Source: an uncultured Collinsella sp. (lineage in GTDB: Bacteria; Actinomycetota; Coriobacteriia; Coriobacteriales; Coriobacteriaceae). From it: a DNA stretch of 18,876 bases. The DNA is taken from contig CABPWH010000040.1 of NCBI GenBank assembly GCA_902461085.1, positions 1 to 18,876 on the forward strand, written 5' to 3'. Both the position numbers and the translations under genes were made by a program. Under the pieces are notes generated by a model that was not told the origin of the DNA, searched no databases, and saw only the letters and a program-made list of their open reading frames with translations. Shown here in pieces: positions 14,087 through 18,876 of this stretch; position 1 is the stretch's first letter; each line of letters starts with the position of its first letter.

Positions 14087-15139
14087 GTGAAAACGGGTAT
14101 TTCGATTTATCTTTCCAGCCCTCTGCAGGATATTGAGCGGACGATTGAGCGTGGTGCCGCGGCGGGTGCACGCTATGCGTTTACCTCGCTGCATATTCCC
14201 GAGGATGGGGGAGCGGCGTATGCCGATAAGGTCCGTCATGTGCTGTCGCTGCTTTCCGCCCGCGGCATTGCGCTCATTGCCGATGTGGGGCCTCGCACGT
14301 GCGATTTGCTCGGGCTTGAGCGCATCGAGGATCTGCGCGATTTGGGGTTGGAGTACCTGCGCTTGGATTATGGCTTTATTGCCCAGCGGGTCGCGGAGCT
14401 GTCCGGTGTATTTCGCATTGTGGTTAATGCATCGACGGTGAGTTCTGATGAAATCGCATCGTGGCGAAAAGCCGGTGCCGATGTGACTCGTTTTGCCGCC
14501 TGCCACAATTTTTATCCCAAGCCTTATACCGGTTTAGCTCTGGAGGACATTGCTCGGACGAATCTTCGTCTTGCGGCGCTTGGCTTCGAAATCATGGCTT
14601 TTGTTCCAGGTGACGCCAACGTTCGCGGGCCGGTATTCGAGGGACTGCCGACGGTTGAGGCGCAGCGCGGTCGCGCGTCGAAGGTTGCCCTCAACATGCT
14701 TGAGCTCGCACACGGCGCCGATTGCGACATTGTTTTGGTCGGCGACCCCGATCTTTCCGATGCGGGTTGGGCGCAGTTTGCTCAAGTTTCTGCCGGATAC
14801 GTGGACCTGCAATGCGAGCTTGAGTCCGGCTATGCCTATGTACGTGGGCAGATTCATCACGACCGGCCCGATTCGAGCACCCTCATCTTTAGGTCTCAGG
14901 AGTCGCGCACGACGCTTAAGCCGGATTCCGTGCCGACGGATACCGGTACCGGCCTGCCGCGAAAGGCGGGGTCGATCGCTGTGAGCAATAGCGGCTATGG
15001 GCGCTACGAAGGCGAGTTTGAGATTGCGCGGGTCGATCTTCCCGGTGACGAGCGCATGAACGTTGCGGGCCATATCACGCCCGAGGCAATGGAGCTGCTA
15101 CCGTTCATCAAACGCGGATTCGGGGTACGCTTCGTTTAG
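14087..15139 (+). CDS. mupG: DUF871/MupG-family 6-phospho-N-acetylmuramidase
   Basis: A 350-residue protein of the DUF871 family, whose characterised member MupG of Staphylococcus aureus hydrolyses MurNAc-6-P-GlcNAc to MurNAc-6-P and GlcNAc in the cytoplasm. The N-terminal TIM-barrel domain (about 1-230) begins GISIYLSSPLQDIE and contains RLDYGF, VVNASTVSS and FAACHNFYPKPYTGL. A smaller C-terminal domain (about 235-350) includes LFIRG-like RGQIHHDRPDSST and ends LPFIKRGFGVRFV. GTG 14087 has AAAGGAG 9 nt upstream. It follows murR-murQ-murP on the same strand, the same gene set as the staphylococcal locus, which is strong support for this function. The terminator in front of it suggests reduced or separately controlled expression. 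Stop is TAG. Confidence 0.87.
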   Translation: MKTGISIYLSSPLQDIERTIERGAAAGARYAFTSLHIPEDGGAAYADKVRHVLSLLSARGIALIADVGPRTCDLLGLERIEDLRDLGLEYLRLDYGFIAQRVAELSGVFRIVVNASTVSSDEIASWRKAGADVTRFAACHNFYPKPYTGLALEDIARTNLRLAALGFEIMAFVPGDANVRGPVFEGLPTVEAQRGRASKVALNMLELAHGADCDIVLVGDPDLSDAGWAQFAQVSAGYVDLQCELESGYAYVRGQIHHDRPDSSTLIFRSQESRTTLKPDSVPTDTGTGLPRKAGSIAVSNSGYGRYEGEFEIARVDLPGDERMNVAGHITPEAMELLPFIKRGFGVRFV

Positions 15140-15155
15140 CGTGTGGCCCGTGGGC

Positions 15156-15161
15156 TACAAT
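15156..15161 (+). promoter_or_regulatory. Probable -10 box for the ArsC/Spx-like gene, inside a dyad
   Basis: TACAAT lies in the loop of a small dyad, TGGGC (15151-15155) with GCCCA (15164-15168). TGGCCC also occurs as a direct repeat at 15144 and 15162. The arrangement looks like a -10 element under an operator. No good -35 is seen. Confidence 0.4.
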
Positions 15162-15231
15162 TGGCCCATCATGCGAAGGCGCCTCGTATGGCGTGTGCCT
15201 GCGTTGGCCGATCTATATTCGGAGGATTCCC

Positions 15232-15591
15232 ATGACCGTACTGTTTGTTGAATATCCCAAGTGCTCGACCTGTAAAAAGGCCAAGGCATGGCTGGACAGA
15301 CATGGGGTTGAGTATATCGACCGCGATATCGTTACGGACAATCCCACGGCCGATGAACTTGCGACCTGGATTGCTCGTTCGGGGCTGCCGGTGCGACGCT
15401 TCTTTAACTCGTCGGGCATGAAATATCGAGAGCTGGGCCTGAAGGCGCGCCTGGATGCGGGTATGACGGACCAGGAATGCTGCGAGCTGCTGGCGACTGA
15501 CGGCATGCTGGTTAAGCGCCCGCTGCTGGTGGGCGACGACTTTGCGATTCCCGGCTTTAGGGAAGCGGCTTGGACCGAGGCGTTGCTGTAG
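15232..15591 (+). CDS. ArsC/Spx-family thioredoxin-fold protein
   Basis: A 119-residue protein of the arsenate reductase/Spx/YffB family. It starts with a beta strand and the redox motif YPKCSTCKKAKAWLDRHG, with Cys11 and Cys14. RRFFNSSGMKYRELGL and DGMLVKRPLLVGDDFAIPGF are the typical family blocks (the last around the conserved KRP). Possible roles are glutaredoxin- or thioredoxin-coupled arsenate reduction or a Spx-like regulatory function. No arsenic genes are nearby, so an arsenic role is not supported by context. ATG 15232 is preceded by GGAGG. The gene has its own probable promoter and a 92-bp gap from the mupG-like gene. Stop is TAG. Confidence 0.88.
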   Translation: MTVLFVEYPKCSTCKKAKAWLDRHGVEYIDRDIVTDNPTADELATWIARSGLPVRRFFNSSGMKYRELGLKARLDAGMTDQECCELLATDGMLVKRPLLVGDDFAIPGFREAAWTEALL

Positions 15592-15598
15592 CGTCTGC

Positions 15599-15770
15599 GG
15601 AAAGTGCGTCCCGTTTTGAGTGGCGATTCTGGGATGTGCTTTCCGGTTGAGAGCTCTATCGGAAATGGCATCCCGTTTCGAGCGCTGATTGTGGGACACG
15701 GTTTCCGGTTGAGGGCTCGACGGGAAACTGCGCCCCGGAATTCGCTTCCAGAATGGGATGCACTTTCCGC
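15599..15770. repeat. Tandem array of 62-bp palindromic repeats (2.8 units)
   Basis: Units begin at 15599, 15661 and 15723, an exact 62-bp period; the third is partial and ends near 15770. Each unit is an imperfect palindrome: GGAAA...TCCC at the left and GGGA...TTTCC at the right, about 46 bp across. A linker beginning GGTTGAG and containing GCTC follows the first two. In unit 1 the arms are GGAAAGTGCGTCCC and GGGATGTGCTTTCC. The array fills the gap between two converging genes and is probably a REP/BIME-like structure. Confidence 0.8.
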
Positions 15771-15787
15771 CGGCGGGCCTGCCCCAG

Positions 15788-16198
15788 TCAGTCCTCCAGC
15801 TGCGCCCATTCGCGTGGGTCGTAGATCTTTACATGCTTGTCGGGCGTGTCGCTCCAGTAATCTTCGTCCATAAAGGGCAGGTATGCCTGAATGCCGGGGC
15901 AGATAAACGGAATCCGTTGCCGCTGCAGGCGCTCGCGCTGCCGCCGCTCTAGGGTCGTCTCGGGTATGACGGGCCGCATGCCGGACAGCTCGACGAGGCT
16001 TGCCTGGATGCGCTTGAGGTCGGGGAGCGCCGCATGCCATGACGTCCGCATGATCAAAAATGAGGCGCGACGGTAGCTTGCCTGCATCACCGTGATGGCT
16101 GGGCGCAGTGTGGGATGGATTTTGTCCCGTTCGGGCCAAAGGTCAGCAGCGATCTCGAGGCCCAGGGTCTCCCATAGGTAATCAAGCTCTTCGTCCAT
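15788..16198 (-). CDS. Hypothetical protein, minus strand
   Basis: A 136-residue ORF on the minus strand, beginning MDEELDYLWETLGLEIAADLW and ending DKHVKIYDPREWAQLED. I do not recognise the family. It is soluble, with many Arg, Glu and Trp residues, no membrane segment and no signal peptide. Codon use favours G/C in third positions as in neighbouring genes, and no plus-strand gene competes for the stretch, which supports a real gene. The start ATG (complement of 16196-16198) has only a weak GAGG upstream. It converges on the ArsC/Spx-like gene across the 62-bp repeat array, and its stop is TGA. It is the only minus-strand gene in the window. It could also be a remnant or a lineage-restricted gene. 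Confidence 0.6.
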   Translation of the reverse strand: MDEELDYLWETLGLEIAADLWPERDKIHPTLRPAITVMQASYRRASFLIMRTSWHAALPDLKRIQASLVELSGMRPVIPETTLERRQRERLQRQRIPFICPGIQAYLPFMDEDYWSDTPDKHVKIYDPREWAQLED

Positions 16199-16362
16199 GG
16201 TGCCTCGATATCTACGCGATCATTGATACTTCGATTGTGTTGCCTAGTGCTATCGTTTTCGCGGTAGAATCTGCCAACGGTTGACGGCTACCGCTCGCGG
16301 CGTTTTGCCCTTCGTGTACAGCGGTCGGCTTCACAGGTCCTTCACGGGTTGAACGAAACTAG

Positions 16363-16399
16363 GCCAATTTGACTGAATTTCAAAAATGTCAAAATTGGG
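16363..16399. repeat. A+T-rich inverted repeat upstream of the tRNA promoter
   Basis: CCAATTTGAC (16363-16372) and GTCAAAATTGG (16389-16399) are inverted arms differing by one extra T. The dyad ends 3 bp before the -35 box of the tRNA promoter. It may be an upstream element or a regulator site; it has no coding role. Confidence 0.4.
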
Positions 16400-16401
16400 G
16401 C

Positions 16402-16430
16402 TTGCGTCACGGCGAGACTTCCCGTATATT
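16402..16430 (+). promoter_or_regulatory. Sigma-70-type promoter of the tRNA pair
   Basis: TTGCGT (16402-16407) and TATATT (16425-16430) are separated by exactly 17 bp, about 44 bp upstream of tRNA-Gln. It is the cleanest -35/-10 pair in the window. Confidence 0.75.
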
Positions 16431-16474
16431 TCTTTCTTGCGCAAAGGCACAGCCGAGCGCAGCGATGCAGTCAT

Positions 16475-16548
16475 TGGGATGTCGTCTAATGGCAGGACAG
16501 CGGATTCTGGTTCCGTCAATGGGGGTTCGACTCCCTCCATCCCAGCCA
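16475..16548 (+). tRNA. tRNA-Gln (anticodon CTG)
   Basis: The acceptor stem TGGGATG (16475-16481) pairs with CATCCCA (16538-16544). The D arm GTC...GAC follows, then an anticodon loop TTCTGGT with CTG, and a T arm with TTCGACT. Discriminator G and an encoded CCA end at 16548. It reads CAG codons. It is followed 17 bp later by tRNA-Glu in the same transcript. Confidence 0.95.
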
Positions 16549-16565
16549 TTGCATTTGCTACATAT

Positions 16566-16639
16566 GGCCCGTTCGTCTAGCGGTTTAGGACGCCGCCCTC
16601 TCAAGGCGGAGATCACCAGTTCGAATCTGGTACGGGCTA
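16566..16639 (+). tRNA. tRNA-Glu (anticodon CTC)
   Basis: The acceptor GGCCCGT (16566-16572) pairs with ACGGGCT (16632-16638) with a G-U at 1-72. The D arm is GTCTAGC...GGAC, the anticodon stem CCGCC/GGCGG holds the loop CTCTCAA with CTC, and the T loop is TTCGAAT. After discriminator A (16639) the sequence reads CCCA, so the CCA tail is not encoded in the standard place, unlike tRNA-Gln upstream. It reads GAG codons. Confidence 0.94.
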
Positions 16640-16653
16640 CCCACAAATGATTG

Positions 16654-16681
16654 CCCGGGCCTCGCAAGAGACCCGGGTTTT
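16654..16681 (+). terminator. Intrinsic terminator after the tRNA pair
   Basis: CCCGGG-C-CTC (16654-16663) pairs with GAG-A-CCCGGG (16668-16677) around GCAA with one mismatch, followed by TTTT (16678-16681). It separates the tRNAs from the TPR gene. Confidence 0.8.
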
Positions 16682-16737
16682 GTGTATCGACCGTATATAC
16701 GGCGCCTGCCGTGTTTCGCTCAGATCGAGGAGTAGCC

Positions 16738-17655
16738 ATGGATCTGCCCATCAGCTTGCAAGACATCACGTATGCCGAGAACTATCTGGCGCAGGGCGAC
16801 CTGGCTACGGCGACGCCGCTGTTGGAGCGCCTGGTGGAGCTCGCCGAGGAGTATATCGACGCCGAGTGCAAGACGGAGGAGAAGCGCCAATACTTTAGCT
16901 TCGATAGCAAGTTTGAGCGCTTGGCCTATCGCCGCGTGGAGAAGGATCCGCGCGAGCTCGTGCAGGTCGAGGTGCCGTTTGACCGCCTGTACTCTGACAT
17001 GGCGTTTGCCTACATTCGCCAGCAGGATTATGTGAGCGCTCGTAATGCCCTGATGCAGGCTGTGCGTTGGGACCCCATGAACTGCAACTATCGCTTGGAC
17101 TTGGCCGAGCTGTTCCGCGCACTCGAGGACAAGCAGGAATGGGCATCGCTCTCGTTCTCGGTGCTGGAGCGTGCAAGCGATGGCAAGTGCGCCGCCCGCG
17201 CTTACGCCAACTTGGGCCAGTATTTCCTTGAGCCCGAGACCGAGAACGTCTCGGCGGCCGTGGGTTGTGCGCGCCTGGCACTGCGCTTGGCCCCTGGCGA
17301 TGCACATACGACGCGCCTGCTCAACAAGATCCATACTGCTTATCCGGATGCCGCCGATGAGAGCGACGACCACGTGATGGGTGAACTGGCCCTGCAAGGC
17401 GTGCCGACCTCGCCTTCGGCCGAGATTGCCATCTGCCTGATTATGTGCGCGACCGATGCTGCAAGCGACGGCGACAAACAGGAGGCGACGCGTCTGACGG
17501 TGCGTGCTCGCGACTTGGTGGGCGAGGAAGCCTGCGCGGCGATTATCAAACTGGTGCGCGAGAGCGACGCCGAGCTCAATGCCGAGCGCAAGGCAAAGCG
17601 CGACGCCGCGGGCTCAAACGCCGATGGAACCAAGGAGGTCGGCGATGCCCAGTAA
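16738..17655 (+). CDS. Tetratricopeptide-repeat protein upstream of smpB
   Basis: A 305-residue, mostly helical soluble protein. TPR-like helix pairs are visible in LYSDMAFAYIRQQDYVSARNALMQAVRWDPMNC, in YRLDLAELFRALEDKQEWASLSFSVLERA, and in ARAYANLGQYFLEPETENVSAAVGCARLALRLAPGD. The C-terminal 40 residues are charged (AELNAERKAKRDAAG). TPR proteins mediate protein contacts; no partner can be named. ATG 16738 has GAGGAG upstream. An earlier in-frame TTG at 16651 would run through the tRNA terminator and is rejected. The 3' end overlaps smpB by 11 bp, so the two are co-translated, which hints at a role connected with smpB but does not prove it. Stop is TAA. Confidence 0.85.
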   Translation: MDLPISLQDITYAENYLAQGDLATATPLLERLVELAEEYIDAECKTEEKRQYFSFDSKFERLAYRRVEKDPRELVQVEVPFDRLYSDMAFAYIRQQDYVSARNALMQAVRWDPMNCNYRLDLAELFRALEDKQEWASLSFSVLERASDGKCAARAYANLGQYFLEPETENVSAAVGCARLALRLAPGDAHTTRLLNKIHTAYPDAADESDDHVMGELALQGVPTSPSAEIAICLIMCATDAASDGDKQEATRLTVRARDLVGEEACAAIIKLVRESDAELNAERKAKRDAAGSNADGTKEVGDAQ

Positions 17656-18115
17656 GCGCGAGCGCAAGCTCATCTCCAAGAATCGCTCGGCGCATCACGA
17701 GTACTTTATCGATGAGACGTTTGAGTGCGGCATCGAACTGAGCGGTACCGAGGTCAAGTCGATTCGCGAACGTGCGTGCCAGATCACCGACACCTTTGCA
17801 CTGATTCGTGGCGGCGAGTGCTGGCTCGTGGGCCTGCATATTCACCCTTATAGCCATGGCGGCGTGTGGAACCGCGACCCTGATCGCCGTCGTCGTCTGC
17901 TGCTGCACCGCAAGGAGATCGACTTTCTCGACGGCAAGCTGCGTAATCGCGGCTATGCCCTGGTGCCGCTGGAGCTCTACTTTAATACCGACGGCCGCGT
18001 AAAGCTGCTGCTGGGCCTAGGCCGCGGCAAGAAGCTTTACGACAAGCGCGAGGATATGGCCAAGCGCGACGTTCAGCGCGAGATTGACCGCGCCCTCAAG
18101 GAGCGCAACCGCTAG
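17645..18115 (+). CDS. smpB: SsrA-binding protein SmpB
   Basis: SmpB binds tmRNA and brings it to stalled ribosomes for trans-translation. The 156-residue sequence has the full family pattern: KLISKNRSAHHEYFIDETFECGIELSGTEVKSIRE, HIHPYSHGGVWNRDPDRRRRLLLHRKEI, and the basic C-terminal tail GRGKKLYDKREDMAKRDVQREIDRALKERNR that enters the mRNA channel. ATG 17645 has AAGGAGG (17632-17638) upstream and overlaps the TPR gene by 11 bp. The tmRNA gene ssrA, often nearby, is not seen in the remaining 760 bp. Stop is TAG, followed within 13 bp by the second 67-bp palindromic element. Confidence 0.97.
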   Translation: MPSKRERKLISKNRSAHHEYFIDETFECGIELSGTEVKSIRERACQITDTFALIRGGECWLVGLHIHPYSHGGVWNRDPDRRRRLLLHRKEIDFLDGKLRNRGYALVPLELYFNTDGRVKLLLGLGRGKKLYDKREDMAKRDVQREIDRALKERNR

Positions 18116-18126
18116 GCACTCTGTAT

Positions 18127-18195
18127 AAGTTGCGGTGGAATAGTACCTGTTTGAGGCCAAATACCCGACAAGCAGGAACTATTTCACCGCAACTT
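18127..18195. repeat. 67-bp palindromic intergenic element, copy 2
   Basis: AGTTGCGGTGGAATA (18128-18142) and TATTTCACCGCAACT (18180-18194) are inverted arms with one G-U type mismatch; one extra A-T pair extends to 18127 and 18195. Pairing continues inward: AATAGT with ACTATT, and CCTGTTTG (18146-18153) with CAAGCAGG (18169-18176), giving about 26 pairs in one hairpin. The right arm is identical to that of the copy at 4203-4269, and the arm-to-arm length is the same 67 bp. It could also serve as the transcript end for smpB. Confidence 0.8.
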
Positions 18196-18206
18196 GGTGG
18201 AGGGAC

Positions 18207-18237
18207 TTGGCTGACCTGCAATCTTGGCACATATGTG
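18207..18237 (+). promoter_or_regulatory. Possible promoter of the flavin-reductase-like gene
   Basis: TTGGCT (18207-18212) with a -10 such as CATATG (18230-18235, 17-bp spacing) or TATGTG (18232-18237) is plausible. Transcripts would start just before the terminator-like hairpin at 18243. Confidence 0.3.
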
Positions 18238-18242
18238 TATGG

Positions 18243-18273
18243 GGCGGCGTTCGTTATGGGCGCCGCCTTTTTT
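18243..18273 (+). terminator. Intrinsic terminator or leader attenuator upstream of the flavin-reductase-like gene
   Basis: GGCGGCG (18243-18249) pairs with CGCCGCC (18261-18267), followed by six T residues (18268-18273). It stands 38 bp before the ribosome binding site of the next gene and could either end smpB transcripts or attenuate the downstream gene. Confidence 0.75.
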
Positions 18274-18324
18274 GTGGGTACATACATCCATGAGGTTCCA
18301 ACCCGGGTTAGGGGAGTGATCGTT

Positions 18325-18861
18325 ATGGACAAAACTGCGTTCTTTACCATGCCGAGCGGTCTGTACGTGGTGAGCGCCGCGGCAGACGGGCTGCGCGCCG
18401 GCTGCGTCATCAACACGGCGGTGCAGGTGACGTCCATGCCGCCGCGCATTTCGGTTGCCGTGAACAAGGACAACGTTACCTCGGGCGTCATCGCATCGGC
18501 CAAAGCGTTCGCGCTGACCGTGATCGATCAGACCGCCGACATGCTCTACATCGGTAACTTTGGGTTCCGCACCAGCAGCGACTATGACAAGTTTGCCAAA
18601 TACGAGACCCGCGAGACGGCTCTGGGCATGCCCTATGTGCCCGAGCACGCGGCGGCCCTGTTTAGCTGCCGTTTGATCGACACTGTGGATGTGGGTACGC
18701 ATCTGCTGTTTATCGGCGAGGTCGAGGATGCCGAGCGCCTGAGCGACGAGACGCCGCTGACGTACGACTACTATCACAAGGTTCTGAAGGGCAAGACGCC
18801 TCCGAAGGCCTCGTCCTATCAGGTTGATTTCCGATCTCAGCCGAACACATTGAGCAAATAG
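18325..18861 (+). CDS. Flavin reductase-like / flavoredoxin-domain protein
   Basis: A 178-residue protein with a single flavin-reductase-like FMN-binding split-barrel domain, recognisable from FTMPSGLYVVSAAADGLRAGCVINTAVQVTSMPPRISVAVNKDN and FALTVIDQTADMLYIGNFGFRTSSDYDKF. In anaerobes such domains act as flavoredoxins or form the flavin part of high-molecular-weight rubredoxins, passing electrons from NAD(P)H to partners such as flavodiiron proteins. Here no rubredoxin domain with CxxC pairs follows the flavin domain, so it is a stand-alone form. ATG 18325 has GGGGAG 8 nt upstream; an in-frame GTG at 18316 overlaps that site. Stop is TAG at 18859-18861. The electron partner is not in the window. 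Confidence 0.85.
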   Translation: MDKTAFFTMPSGLYVVSAAADGLRAGCVINTAVQVTSMPPRISVAVNKDNVTSGVIASAKAFALTVIDQTADMLYIGNFGFRTSSDYDKFAKYETRETALGMPYVPEHAAALFSCRLIDTVDVGTHLLFIGEVEDAERLSDETPLTYDYYHKVLKGKTPPKASSYQVDFRSQPNTLSK

Positions 18862-18876
18862 GCCATTCCCGCAGTT

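Noticed and set aside
15599..15770. CRISPR array
   Set aside because: The units are directly adjoining 62-bp palindromes with diverged arms, not short identical repeats separated by unique spacers, and no cas gene is present.
15213..16139. 308-residue minus-strand frame across the ArsC/Spx-like gene and the 62-bp repeats
   Set aside because: It reads through tandem repeats and antisense to a clear gene; the 136-residue frame at 15788-16198 is the better minus-strand candidate.
9200..16548. Integrative element using tRNA-Gln or tRNA-Glu as attachment site
   Set aside because: The recombinase is a small resolvase type, and no copy of a tRNA 3' end is visible near the left end of the block.
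16369..16650. ORF across the tRNA region
   Set aside because: It overlaps two well-formed tRNA genes and their promoter.
18116..18324. tmRNA gene ssrA after smpB
   Set aside because: The interval holds only the 67-bp palindrome and a terminator; it is too short for tmRNA and shows no alanine tRNA-like ends.

Overview
The window is about 60% G+C, densely coded and almost entirely plus-strand. It looks like a chromosomal segment of an anaerobic gut Actinobacterium of the Coriobacteriia, most likely Collinsella or a close relative. That assignment is inference. It rests on actinobacterial RF2 features, the prfB / ftsE-ftsX / smpB gene set, a transketolase split into two genes, long runs of host-like coding sequence and intergenic palindromic repeats.

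Left part (1-9024), housekeeping: the 3' end of prfB (peptide release factor 2), a YitT-family membrane protein, transketolase N- and C-terminal subunits as a coupled pair, ftsE-ftsX (overlapping; FtsE has a long Pro/Ala/Gln-rich N-terminal extension) and rnr (RNase R). The 520-bp gap between transketolase and ftsE is packed with direct repeats, a terminator, a 67-bp palindromic element and a 123-bp palindrome with perfect 28-bp outer arms.

Middle part (9025-16200), accessory: a small serine recombinase preceded by a 13-bp inverted repeat, a VanZ-like membrane protein, and then a four-gene peptidoglycan-salvage locus: murR (RpiR-family regulator), murQ (MurNAc-6-P etherase), a murP-like PTS EIIBC permease, and a DUF871/MupG-type 6-phospho-N-acetylmuramidase. 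Together these would import a MurNAc-containing sugar (probably the MurNAc-GlcNAc disaccharide) with phosphorylation, cleave it and convert MurNAc-6-P to GlcNAc-6-P. After them come an ArsC/Spx-like thioredoxin-fold protein, a tandem array of 62-bp palindromic repeats and a minus-strand gene of unknown function.

Right part (16200-18876): tRNA-Gln(CTG) and tRNA-Glu(CTC) behind a clear -35/-10 promoter, a TPR protein overlapping smpB, a second copy of the 67-bp palindromic element, and a flavin-reductase-like protein.

The most interesting signals are three. First, the RF2 codon-recognition tripeptide reads SPT instead of SPF, in a window where 12 of 18 genes stop with TAG and only 2 with TGA. 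Second, there are three distinct families of intergenic palindromic repeats. Third, the complete muramyl-disaccharide salvage locus lies between rnr and smpB, two genes that are neighbours in many bacteria.
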